Shown: in pieces, positions 8,802 to 15,792 of the stretch
Layout: each line of letters opens with the position of its first letter
How positions within the stretch are numbered: position 1 is the first letter of the stretch
Assembly (NCBI GenBank): GCA_040752005.1
Contig: JBFMFX010000005.1
Location: forward strand, 62,001-126,000
Direction of reading: 5' to 3'
DNA from: RBG-16-66-20 sp040752005
GTDB taxonomy: Bacteria; Pseudomonadota; Gammaproteobacteria; Burkholderiales; SG8-39
DNA length: 64,000 bases
Made by a program: the position numbers and the translations under genes
Notes under the pieces: generated by a model
Told to the model about the DNA's origin: nothing
The model's database searches: none
What the model saw: only the letters and a program-made list of their open reading frames with translations

Positions 8802-8829
8802 CTTGAAATCGCCGGCCGCCTCCCCAACT
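8802..8829 (+). promoter_or_regulatory. sigma32 (RpoH)-type promoter of the hsp20 pair
   Basis: CTTGAAA (8802-8808), 13 nt spacer, CCCCAACT (8822-8829): a near-consensus heat-shock promoter 34 bp before the first hsp20 gene. Together with the opposite promoter the two -35 elements form an inverted repeat (GATTTCAAG...CTTGAAATC) separated by 10 bp. Confidence 0.8.
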
Positions 8830-8862
8830 GCCTGGCATCGCAACCGAATGGATGGGGGTTCG

Positions 8863-9300
8863 ATGAACGGCCTTTCGCTTTTCCCGCGCGACCTGCTCGC
8901 TGAGATGGACCGGCTGCAGCGCCGGTTGATGCAGGCGTTCGAGTTCTCCCCCAGTATCCGCGGCTCGGCGCGCGGCTACCCCGCGCTCAACGTGGGCAGC
9001 ACGCCCGATTCGGCGGAGATCTACGCCTTTGCGCCGGGTCTGGATCCGGCGAGCATCGACGTGCAGGTGGAAAGGGGGGTGCTCTCGATCTCGGGAGAAC
9101 GCAGATCGGAGTTGCCGGGCGCGGACGAGAAATCGAGCGTGCATTTCAATGAGCGCTTCGCCGGGCGATTTCACCGCGTGATCACGCTCGCCGACGATCT
9201 GGATCCTGACGCGGTCCGTGCCCGCTATCGCGACGGCGTGCTGCACGTGAGCATCGGGAGGAAGACCGCGGCCAGGCCGCGGCGCATCCAAGTCGAGTGA
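8863..9300 (+). CDS. Small heat-shock protein, Hsp20/alpha-crystallin family
   Basis: A 145-residue holdase chaperone. The alpha-crystallin domain spans about residues 40-145: AEIYAFAPGLDPASIDVQVERG, LSISGERR, then the conserved ending YRDGVLHVSIGRK (A-x-x-x-GVL signature). The ATG at 8863 follows a GGGGG-rich Shine-Dalgarno and gives the normal family length; an upstream GTG at 8743 would translate through the promoter and was rejected. The next hsp20 gene begins 11 bp after its stop. Expression should be heat-inducible through the sigma32-type promoter upstream. Confidence 0.9.
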   Translation: MNGLSLFPRDLLAEMDRLQRRLMQAFEFSPSIRGSARGYPALNVGSTPDSAEIYAFAPGLDPASIDVQVERGVLSISGERRSELPGADEKSSVHFNERFAGRFHRVITLADDLDPDAVRARYRDGVLHVSIGRKTAARPRRIQVE

Positions 9301-9311
9301 AGGAGAACACC

Positions 9312-9698
9312 ATGGTTGCCAATGCCGATCCGGGGATGAGCGCGCGGCAGCGCGCGGAGGTGGATTCGCCGGCGCTGGTGCCGCTGGTGGATGTCGTCGA
9401 GGACGCCTCCGGAATCACCCTGTACGCCGACCTGCCGGGCGTGCCGAAGGACAAGCTCGATGTCCGCGTCGATGGCGAAACGCTTATCATCGAGGGCGAA
9501 ACGGCGCTGGAGATACCGCGCGACATGGAGGCGACCCATGTCGAGGTGAGCGTGCCGCGCTACCGGCGAGTTTTCGCGCTCTCGCGCGACCTGGACACCG
9601 GGAACATGACCGCCGAGCTGAAGCACGGCGTGCTGAAGCTGCGCATCCAGAAGGCCGAGCGGGCGAGGCCCCGGCGGATCGAGGTCAGAGGAGAATAG
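9312..9698 (+). CDS. Small heat-shock protein, Hsp20 family (second copy)
   Basis: A 128-residue alpha-crystallin-domain protein: SGITLYADLPGVPKDKLDVR, LIIEGETAL, SVPRYRRVFALSRDLD and the signature LKHGVLKLRIQK. It is clearly diverged from the copy just upstream, so the pair may form hetero-oligomers, as in other proteobacterial IbpA/IbpB-type pairs (inference). AAGGAG stands at 9300-9305, overlapping the stop of the first gene, and supports the ATG at 9312. Same operon as the first copy. Confidence 0.9.
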   Translation: MVANADPGMSARQRAEVDSPALVPLVDVVEDASGITLYADLPGVPKDKLDVRVDGETLIIEGETALEIPRDMEATHVEVSVPRYRRVFALSRDLDTGNMTAELKHGVLKLRIQKAERARPRRIEVRGE

Positions 9699-9778
9699 CC
9701 GCGTCGCGGCCGTCGTGCGCCGGGCGGCACGTCGCGGTGCCGCCGCGGCCGGTTGCCCGCATCGCCGGAGAGCTTGCC

Positions 9779-10621
9779 ATGCCCGCCCGAACACTTTTGC
9801 GCGTCATTCCCTCCGTCCCGACTTCCGACGGCGCCGGAGTTCGCCTGCGCCGCAGCCTCGGCGCGAGCCCCTCCGCGCGTCTCGATCCGTTCCTGATGCT
9901 GGACGAGTTCTACTCGGACGATCCGCGCGATTACCTTGCCGGCTTTCCGGCGCATCCGCATCGCGGCTTCGAGACCGTGACCTACATGCTGGAGGGACGC
10001 ATGCGCCACGAGGACAGCGTCGGCAACCGCGGCGACCTCGGTCCTGGCGACGTGCAGTGGATGACGGCGGCGCGCGGCATCATCCACTCGGAGATGCCGC
10101 AGCAGACCGAGGGGCGCATGCGCGGCTTTCAGCTCTGGCTGAATCTGCCGGCGGCGGAGAAGATGAAGCCGGCCGCCTGGCGCGACATCCCGGCGCGCGA
10201 GATTCCGGTGCTGCACCCGGCGCCAGGCGTCACCGTGAAGCTGATCGCCGGCCGGCTGGGCGAGGCGGCCGGACCGGTCCGCGGCGGCGCGACGGATCCG
10301 CACTACTTCGACCTGCAGCTTGCCCCGGGCGCGTCGTGCGAGGTTCCGTTGCCCGCCGGGCACAATGCGTTCTTGTACGCCTATGAAGGCGAAGCTCGCC
10401 TCGGCACGGGCGGCGCGCTTGCGCTGCACGCGGCGGCAATCCTCTCCGGGGGCGAGTCGGTGCGCGTCGCCGCGGGCCCGTCCGGTGCGCGCGCGCTGCT
10501 GCTCGCGGGCCGGCCGATCGGCGAGCCGATCGTGCAATACGGTCCGTTCGTGATGAACACCCGCGAGGAGATCGAGCAGGCGATCGCCGATTACCAGTCC
10601 GGGCGGCTCGGCGCCCCGTAA
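9779..10621 (+). CDS. Pirin-family bicupin protein
   Basis: A 280-residue pirin-like protein. The N-terminal cupin has LDPFLMLDEF, FPAHPHRGFETVTYMLEG and HEDSVGNRGDLGPGDVQWMTAARGIIHSEMP, with the metal-binding histidines and glutamate of pirins; the C-terminal cupin contains LPAGHNAFLYAYEGEA. Bacterial members of this fold include quercetin dioxygenases and regulators of unclear function, so a precise reaction cannot be given. GGAGAG at 9768-9773 supports the ATG at 9779. Lies 80 bp after hsp20 on the same strand. Confidence 0.9.
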   Translation: MPARTLLRVIPSVPTSDGAGVRLRRSLGASPSARLDPFLMLDEFYSDDPRDYLAGFPAHPHRGFETVTYMLEGRMRHEDSVGNRGDLGPGDVQWMTAARGIIHSEMPQQTEGRMRGFQLWLNLPAAEKMKPAAWRDIPAREIPVLHPAPGVTVKLIAGRLGEAAGPVRGGATDPHYFDLQLAPGASCEVPLPAGHNAFLYAYEGEARLGTGGALALHAAAILSGGESVRVAAGPSGARALLLAGRPIGEPIVQYGPFVMNTREEIEQAIADYQSGRLGAP

Positions 10622-10679
10622 CGGCGCGGGGCACGCGCGCAACCGGCTCAGGCCGCGCGGCGCGGCCGCGCTGGTACGC

Positions 10680-10919
10680 GGCGCACGGCAGCCGCTTGTC
10701 GAACCGGTCGCCGATCAGCCAGCCGAGCGCGGGCCCGAGCAGCGCCGCTTCCATCTGCTGCAGCGCCGCCGCGCCCGACAGGCTCGTCTTGCTCCATCCC
10801 ATGTCCGCGGCGAGCACCGCGACGTAGGCGCCGAAGGCGTGGCCCATCAGCGCCGCCTGCAGCACCTGCAGGCTTGCGCCCGCGCCGACGATCTTCCAGC
10901 CGTAGAAGACGCGTCGCAC
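10680..10919 (-). pseudogene. MFS transporter N-terminal remnant
   Basis: The minus frame starts MRRVFYGWKIVGAGASLQVL and runs through AYVAVLAADMGWSKTSLSGA and LGPALGWLI, the first two transmembrane helices and loop of a monocarboxylate-type MFS permease. After about 75 residues similarity stops, and the frame runs without homology into the antisense of the pirin gene. A complete member needs about 400 residues, so this is a gene fragment. It fills the otherwise empty 10622-10993 interval. Confidence 0.7.
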
Positions 10920-10993
10920 GCGTCGAGTGTGCCACAGTGCCCGGGCCGGAACGCGGCCGCGGCGGGGCGCGCCGCGCGCGCTGCCGCGGCCGG

Positions 10994-11284
10994 CTATTTC
11001 TTCAGCAGGCTTTCGATGTCGAGGTCGTCGGCGCTGAAGCTCTGGCGCTTGCGCTCGGCGGCGAGCGCTTCGGCGTTGACTTCTTCATACGCCTGCATGA
11101 ACGCGGCAGCGAGCTTGAGGCTCAGCTTGCCGAGCTCTTTCGCGTCGGCACCCGCCGCGGCGCCGCCCGCGGTGGCGTAGGTCGCCGCCGCCAGGCGCGC
11201 GAAAATCTCCTTGGCGAGCGCCGTGACCGGATCGTCGCCCTTGACCGCCGAGGCCGACTGAACCGGGATACCATGTTCGCTCAT
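10994..11284 (-). CDS. Small conserved-type hypothetical protein
   Basis: A 96-residue Ala-rich, helical, soluble protein starting MSEHGIPV and ending DLDIESLLKK. No domain is recognised. The start at 11284 is preceded by AAGGA at good distance and is chosen over long upstream extensions that are antisense to dtd. It has normal base composition and a clean stop. It is divergent from dtd (63 bp apart). Confidence 0.6.
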   Translation of the reverse strand: MSEHGIPVQSASAVKGDDPVTALAKEIFARLAAATYATAGGAAAGADAKELGKLSLKLAAAFMQAYEEVNAEALAAERKRQSFSADDLDIESLLKK

Positions 11285-11347
11285 GTGCCGTGATTCCTTG
11301 CACGCCGAGGCTGCGATGCTAACCGAAGTCGAGGTCCGCGGCGCGCC

Positions 11348-11806
11348 GTGATCGCGCTGCTGCAACGGGTTCTCGAGGCGAGCGTGCTGATCGAGGGCGA
11401 GACGGTGGCCGCGATCGGCCCGGGGCTGCTCGCCTTCGTCGCGGTCGAGCGCGGCGACGGCGAAGCGCAGGCGGCGCGCCTTGCCGAGCGCGTGCTCGGC
11501 TACCGGATATTTCCGGATTCCGGCGGCAGGATGAACCGCTCGCTCCGCGACACCGGAGGAGCGCTCCTCGCCGTGCCTCAGTTCACGCTGGCGGCCGACA
11601 CCGCAAGCGGCACTCGGCCGAGCGTGTCGCGCGCCGCCGACCCCGCAGATGGCGCGCGGCTGTTCGAGTACTTCGTCGCCTGCGCCCGTACGAGCGGAGC
11701 GCACGTCGCCACCGGGCGCTTCGGTGCGCACATGCAGGTCCGCCTGGTGAACGACGGGCCGGTGACCTTCTGGCTTTCGGTGCCGCCGCGCGGCGGCACC
11801 GGCTAG
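11348..11806 (+). CDS. dtd: D-aminoacyl-tRNA deacylase
   Basis: A 152-residue DTD-type enzyme that hydrolyses D-amino acids wrongly attached to tRNA. Signatures: the N-terminal MIALLQRVLEASVLIEGE, the PQFTLAADTASGTRPSVS active-site loop (family consensus SQFTL, here with Pro for Ser) and the NDGPVTFWL cross-subunit motif at the end. Start is GTG at 11348. The following gene on the minus strand ends 15 bp beyond its stop. Chain length is normal. Confidence 0.93.
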   Translation: MIALLQRVLEASVLIEGETVAAIGPGLLAFVAVERGDGEAQAARLAERVLGYRIFPDSGGRMNRSLRDTGGALLAVPQFTLAADTASGTRPSVSRAADPADGARLFEYFVACARTSGAHVATGRFGAHMQVRLVNDGPVTFWLSVPPRGGTG

Positions 11807-11821
11807 AGAGCCGCCGCGCGC

Positions 11822-12094
11822 CTACGCGGCGGGTTTCTCGATCTTGACGACGCTCTCCAGCTCGCCGAGCTGCTCGAAGACCTTGCGCGCGTGCTTGTAG
11901 AGCTGCTCGCCCTTCGCCGTCGGCGTGACGGTGCGATGGACGCGGTGAAAAAGCGGCGCGCCGATGAAGCTCTCCAGGCGCCGCACCCGCGTGGACACGC
12001 TCGACTGCACGGTGTTCAGGGCGCGGGCCGCGCGCCCGAATCCGCGCAGCTCGTACACCGCGACGAAGCAGCGCAAGTCTTTGAGGTCGAGCAT
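11822..12094 (-). CDS. LysR-type helix-turn-helix protein without effector domain
   Basis: A 90-residue protein consisting only of the LysR winged helix: MLDLKDLRCFVAVYELRGFGRAARAL, TVQSSVSTRVRRLE and TPTAKGEQLYKHAR. A full LysR regulator has about 300 residues, with a substrate-binding domain after the linker helix; here the chain stops after the linker (VVKIEKPAA). The end is a clean stop rather than a run of degraded sequence, so it may be a functional stand-alone DNA-binding protein or an old truncation. Start at 12094 chosen for the canonical LysR N-terminus. Confidence 0.7.
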   Translation of the reverse strand: MLDLKDLRCFVAVYELRGFGRAARALNTVQSSVSTRVRRLESFIGAPLFHRVHRTVTPTAKGEQLYKHARKVFEQLGELESVVKIEKPAA

Positions 12095-12369
12095 CCGGAT
12101 TACTCCGTTTCGCGATCGCCCTGCCGCAAGCGCCGATTTCACTCTACCGGCTTGACGACGTCAATCGGCGACAGGCGGGCGGTTCGCACGGCCCTCCGCT
12201 CGCTTCGCTGGCCCGCCCGTCGCTCGGGGCCGACACCGCGGGCGGGTTCGGCGAGCCCGTCGCGGCGACGGCCGTGACGCGTTGCTCATTTTCCGTCGAA
12301 AACCGGTTGCGGGCGCGGAGCGCTGACGTATTCTTGCAGTTCAAGGAATTTGACGTTTCAAAGGGGCGC

Positions 12370-12468
12370 GCGCCTCGTCCCCCCTACGGAGGCGCCTGCC
12401 CTGCCTCGCAAGGGCCGCCGCAAGGCGGCCCTTGTCTTTTCCCTCGTCGCGGCAAGGCGGCCCTTGCC
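12370..12468 (+). other. Cluster of stem-loops in a 427-bp intergenic region
   Basis: The gap 12095-12521 has no convincing gene. Its right half carries consecutive hairpins: GCGCCTC/GAGGCGC (12370-12376 with 12389-12395), a 10-bp stem at 12410-12433, and GGCAAGG/CCTTGCC (12451-12457 with 12462-12468). The 14-mer CAAGGCGGCCCTTG occurs twice (12422-12435, 12453-12466). The left half (12095-12369) shows nothing clear. The cluster could be a small structured RNA, a leader, or stacked terminators. Confidence 0.45.
12410..12440 (+). terminator. Intrinsic terminator-like hairpin
   Basis: Perfect 10-bp stem AAGGGCCGCC / GGCGGCCCTT with a GCAA loop, followed by GTCTTTT. Orientation suits plus-strand transcripts, yet no annotated plus-strand gene ends directly before it. 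Confidence 0.6.
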
Positions 12469-12478
12469 CCTCCTTCCC

Positions 12479-12502
12479 GCCGCAAAGCGGCCTTTTTCTT
12501 TT
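12479..12502 (+). terminator. Intrinsic terminator just upstream of the M81 gene
   Basis: GCCGC-AAA-GCGGC stem followed by CTTTTTCTTTT, ending about 20 bp before the start codon at 12522. A textbook terminator shape; it would insulate the M81 peptidase gene from upstream plus-strand transcription. Confidence 0.7.
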
Positions 12503-12507
12503 GCGCC

Positions 12508-12513
12508 GATAAT
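12508..12513 (+). promoter_or_regulatory. -10 element for a probably leaderless M81 transcript
   Basis: GATAAT ends 8 bp before the ATG at 12522. No Shine-Dalgarno lies between, so transcription would start about at the start codon. Confidence 0.45.
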
Positions 12514-12521
12514 TGCCAGTC

Positions 12522-14009
12522 ATGCGCCTGGTCATCGCCCAGATGAAGCACGAAACCAACACCTTCTCTCCGGTGCCGACACCGCTTGCGCGCTTTGCGC
12601 CGGGGCGCGCCGCACCCCCCGAGGGAGAGGAGGTCCGGCAAGCGTTCAAGGGCACCGGCACCGCGCTCGGCGCCTTCATCGACCTTGCCGAGCAGGCCGG
12701 CGCGCGTGCGACCTACGCGGTGGCGGGCAACGCCGCGCCGAGCGGCCCGGTCGAGGCGGGCGCTTTCGAGCACATGGCCGGGCGCATCGTGGACGCCGTG
12801 GCGCAGGGTTGCGAGGCGGTGCTGCTCGACCTGCACGGGGCGATGGTCACCGAGACCTCGGACGACGGCGAAGGCGAGCTGCTGCAGCGCATCCGCGCCG
12901 TGGCGCCGCGTGTGCCGATCGCCGTGGCGCTCGACATGCACGCCAACGTGTCGGAGGCGATGGTGCGTCACGCGACCGTGATCGCCGGCTACCAGACCTA
13001 TCCGCATGTGGACATGTACGAGACGGGCCTGCGGGCCGCGCGCCCGGTGCTCGCGCTGCTGGCGGGAAAGTCGCGGCCGGCGATGGCGTTCGCCGCGCGC
13101 CGCATGCTGCCGCACGTGATGCGCCAGTCCAGCCTCGACGCGCCGAACCGCGACATCCAGGCGTGCGCCCGCGAGATGGAGGCGGACGGCGCGGCGCTTG
13201 CGGCGAGTTTTTTCGTCGGCTTCCCGCACGCCGACATCCCGATCGCGGGCAGCTCCGCGGTGGTGGTGACCGAGGGCGATGCGGCGCGCGCGCAAGCGCT
13301 CGCCGGCGAACTCGCCGACATGGCTTGGCGCGCGCGCGAGCAGTTCGTCTATCGGCCCGAGCCGCTCGCCGAGTCCGTCGCGCGGGCGCGGGCGATGCGC
13401 GACGGGCCGGTGGTGCTGCTCGACCATTACGACAACTGCGCTTCCGGCGGGACGATGGACACGATGACGGTGCTCGGCGCGATGATCGAGGCGCAGCTGG
13501 AGGACGCCTGTGCGTTCGCGATCTGCGATCCGCAGGCGGTCGAGCGCATGGCGCTCGCGGGCGAAGGCGCGCGCGTGACGCTTGCGCTCGGCGGCCGGTG
13601 CGACATGCCGGCGCTCGGGCTCAAGGGCGCGCCGCTGGAAGTGACCGGGACCGTGAAGCGCATCTGCGACGGGCGCTATCGTAACGAGGGGCCGATGTCG
13701 CGCGGCGAGCAGATGGACATGGGGCGAAGCGCGGTGCTCGACACCGGGCGCATCGAGATCGCGGTGATCTCGCGCCACGTCGAGCCCTACGACATCGCCG
13801 CGTTCCGAACGCTCGGACTCGATCCAGCGCGCCGGCGCTACGTCATGCTGAAGAGCCGCGTGCACTGGCGCGCCGGCCTGGGGCCGCTCGCGCGCTCGGT
13901 GGTCGAATGCGCGGGCACCGGCGTGTGCACGTCGGACTATTCGCAGCTCGGCTTCCGGCGCGTGCGCCGGCCGATCTATCCCCTCGATGCGCACGCCCCG
14001 GCGGCCTGA
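12522..14009 (+). CDS. M81-family metallopeptidase (MlrC-like)
   Basis: A 495-residue protein of the MlrC/DUF1485 family, whose founder degrades the linear microcystin tetrapeptide. Visible signatures: MKHETNTFSPV at the N-terminus, LLDLHGAMVTE and LDMHANVSEAMV, with the His/Asp residues expected to hold metal, AGYQTYPHVDMYETG, and the SRHVEPYDIAAFRTLGLDP stretch in the C-terminal domain. The physiological substrate in non-microcystin degraders is unknown; such genes often sit near oligopeptide or Bug transport proteins, and here a Bug receptor follows 0.5 kb downstream. No signal peptide. Confidence 0.88.
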   Translation: MRLVIAQMKHETNTFSPVPTPLARFAPGRAAPPEGEEVRQAFKGTGTALGAFIDLAEQAGARATYAVAGNAAPSGPVEAGAFEHMAGRIVDAVAQGCEAVLLDLHGAMVTETSDDGEGELLQRIRAVAPRVPIAVALDMHANVSEAMVRHATVIAGYQTYPHVDMYETGLRAARPVLALLAGKSRPAMAFAARRMLPHVMRQSSLDAPNRDIQACAREMEADGAALAASFFVGFPHADIPIAGSSAVVVTEGDAARAQALAGELADMAWRAREQFVYRPEPLAESVARARAMRDGPVVLLDHYDNCASGGTMDTMTVLGAMIEAQLEDACAFAICDPQAVERMALAGEGARVTLALGGRCDMPALGLKGAPLEVTGTVKRICDGRYRNEGPMSRGEQMDMGRSAVLDTGRIEIAVISRHVEPYDIAAFRTLGLDPARRRYVMLKSRVHWRAGLGPLARSVVECAGTGVCTSDYSQLGFRRVRRPIYPLDAHAPAA

Positions 14010-14147
14010 GGCGTAACCTCCGCGCGTGTCCGACGGCGCGCCGGATTGCAGCCTCGACCCGAGCCCTGGACTCATCCGGTGACATTTGCCGCCGCAGGCG
14101 GCTGCGGCGCATACTTCACCGGCCAACCCGATAAGGAGGAACGCAGA

Positions 14148-14501
14148 ATGTTCAAGAAGGCGCGCCGTTTTCTCGTGTTTATCGCGCTTGCCGCGGGGCT
14201 CGCGTCGGCGTGGGCAGGCGAAAGCGACTCTTTGCCCGGGCCGATCGCGACCGATCGCGTCGCCGCCGAGCAGCCCGAGCGCGAGCGCCTCAAAGCCCTC
14301 GTGGCGCGGCCGGAGGTCGCCCGCAAGCTCCAAGCGCTCGGTGTGGTGCCGGAGGAAGCGAGCGCGCGCATAGACGCCCTGACCGACGAGGAGGTGAACG
14401 CCCTTGCCGCGCGCATCGAGGCGGCTCCGGCGGGCGGCCTGAGCACCCAGGAGTGGCTGCTCGTCATCATCGCCATCCTGCTGCTCATCGTCGTGCTGTA
14501 G
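14148..14501 (+). CDS. PA2779-family membrane-anchored protein
   Basis: A 117-residue protein with an N-terminal signal/anchor (residues 1-22, FLVFIALAAGLASAWAGE), a helical middle that matches the PA2779 family pattern (ERERLKALVARPEVARKLQALGV, IDALTDEEVNALAARIEAAPAGG) and a C-terminal transmembrane helix (LLVIIAILLLIVVL). AAGGAGGA at 14133-14140 fixes the ATG at 14148. In many betaproteobacteria this family sits beside a PA2778-type cysteine peptidase; none is visible here. Function unknown; probably envelope-located. Confidence 0.75.
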   Translation: MFKKARRFLVFIALAAGLASAWAGESDSLPGPIATDRVAAEQPERERLKALVARPEVARKLQALGVVPEEASARIDALTDEEVNALAARIEAAPAGGLSTQEWLLVIIAILLLIVVL

Positions 14502-14550
14502 AAGTCCGGACGGCGCCGGTTCGCGTGGCGCCGCGCGCGGCCCGGGGGGC

Positions 14551-15516
14551 ATGAAGAAATTCTTCATCACAGGTTTGCTCGCATTCGGCCTGGCGGTGCC
14601 GGCCGTTCTTGCGCAGCCATTTCCGTCGCGCCAGATCACCCTGATCGTCGGTTTTGCGGCGGGCGGCGGAACCGATACCGCGGCGCGCATCATCGCCAAG
14701 CGGCTCGCCGAGACGATCGGCCAACCGGTGGTGGTGGAAAACCGCCCGGGGGCGGGCGGCAACATCGCCGCCGATCTGGTCGCGAAGGCGGTACCCGATG
14801 GCCACACGATCGGGCTCGTCTCGCCCGGGCCCCTGGCGGTCGCGCCGCACATGGTCGCGAAGCTTCCCTACGATCCGCTGCGGGATTTCGCGCCGATCAC
14901 GATGGCGGTGACGTTCCCGAACGTGCTGGTGGTGAACGCCGGGGTGCCGGCGCAAAACCTTGCGGAATTCGTCCGGCTCGCGAATGCCCGGCCGGGGACG
15001 GTCACCTGCGGCAGCTCCGGAATCGGCGGCATCGGGCACCTGTCCTGCGAGCTGCTGAAGATGGTGGCGAAGGTGGACCTGGTACACGTGCCGTACAAGG
15101 GCGGGGCACCGGCGATGACGGATCTGCTGAGCGGGCAGATCGCGTCCATTTTCGCCACGCCGATCACCGCCGGTCCGCACATCAAGGCGGGCAGGATCCG
15201 GGCGCTCGCGACAACCGGGGCGAAGCGTGCCTCGTCCATGCCCGAGGTGCCGACGGTGGCCGAGTCCGGTTATCCCGGCTTCGAGGCGATCAACTGGTAC
15301 TGCGTCGTCGCGCCGGCGAAGGCGCCGAAGGACGCGCTCGACCGGCTGCGCCGCGAACTTGTCGCGCTGCTCGGCGAGCGCGAGATCCGCGAGCAACTGG
15401 CATCGCACGGCATGGACGCCTCCGCCGGCGGGCCCGAGGAGCTGGCGCGCTACATCGAGCGCGAGTACGCGACCTGGGGCCGAGTGGTCAAGGCGGCGGG
15501 CATCACGGCGAACTGA
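14551..15516 (+). CDS. Bug/TctC-family periplasmic receptor 1
   Basis: A 321-residue extracytoplasmic solute receptor of the tripartite tricarboxylate transporter type. Signal peptide at residues 1-22 (MKKFFITGLLAFGLAVPAVL, cleavage near AQPFPSR). Typical motifs: ITLIVGFAAGGGTDTAARI, VVVENRPGAGGNIAADLVA, KVDLVHVPYKGGAPAMTDLL and the terminal YATWGRVVKAAGI. Family members bind carboxylates or neutral small organics; the ligand cannot be read from the sequence. No TctA/TctB gene is near, so it is an orphan receptor. 49 bp after the PA2779-like gene. Confidence 0.94.
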   Translation: MKKFFITGLLAFGLAVPAVLAQPFPSRQITLIVGFAAGGGTDTAARIIAKRLAETIGQPVVVENRPGAGGNIAADLVAKAVPDGHTIGLVSPGPLAVAPHMVAKLPYDPLRDFAPITMAVTFPNVLVVNAGVPAQNLAEFVRLANARPGTVTCGSSGIGGIGHLSCELLKMVAKVDLVHVPYKGGAPAMTDLLSGQIASIFATPITAGPHIKAGRIRALATTGAKRASSMPEVPTVAESGYPGFEAINWYCVVAPAKAPKDALDRLRRELVALLGEREIREQLASHGMDASAGGPEELARYIEREYATWGRVVKAAGITAN

Positions 15517-15585
15517 ACTTCTTGAACCGCGGCGGCGGCCGGCGTAGCATGGGTTCGCTGGCAGCCGATGGAAAGGAGTGCAGCC

Positions 15586-15756
15586 ATGTGCGACTGGTGG
15601 GAAGAGCGGCTGCTCGAGGAACGCTACCGGCAGGCGAGAGAGGAAGCCGAGCGGGTGAAGCGGATGGTAGAGAAGCTTCCCCCCGGCGCCGAGCCCCGCC
15701 CCGAGCGCAAGCCCGAGACGAAGCCGGAAGGACAGCCGGACCCGGTTCCGGTCTGA
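15586..15756 (+). CDS. Small charged protein, unknown function
   Basis: A 56-residue protein beginning MCDWWEERLLEERYRQAREE, a predicted charged amphipathic helix, followed by a Pro/Glu/Lys-rich low-complexity tail (RKPETKPEGQPDPVPV). A strong Shine-Dalgarno (AAGGAG, 14 nt upstream) fixes the start at 15586, and an intrinsic terminator follows the stop directly, so it looks like a real independent gene or the last gene of the Bug transcription unit. No family recognised with certainty. Confidence 0.7.
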   Translation: MCDWWEERLLEERYRQAREEAERVKRMVEKLPPGAEPRPERKPETKPEGQPDPVPV

Positions 15757-15765
15757 GCGACAAAG

Positions 15766-15792
15766 ACCCCGCCGCGGCGGGGTTTCGCTTTT
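15766..15792. terminator. Intrinsic terminator between convergent genes
   Basis: ACCCCGCC/GGCGGGGT stem (15766-15783) followed by TTTCGCTTTT on the plus strand. It closes the small-protein gene; read from the other strand it may also end the molybdenum hydroxylase transcript, though with a weaker T-run. Confidence 0.75.

Noticed and set aside
10994..11731. Extended start for the small hypothetical protein (245 residues)
   Set aside because: The extension is antisense to dtd; the ATG at 11284 has a ribosome site and fits the coding part.
12274..12546. A 90-residue plus-strand frame across the hairpin cluster
   Set aside because: It reads through terminator hairpins, with a composition unlike a protein and no ribosome site.
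12384..14852. An 822-residue minus frame across the M81, PA2779-like and Bug genes
   Set aside because: It spans three plus-strand genes with good starts and ribosome sites, so it is a shadow.
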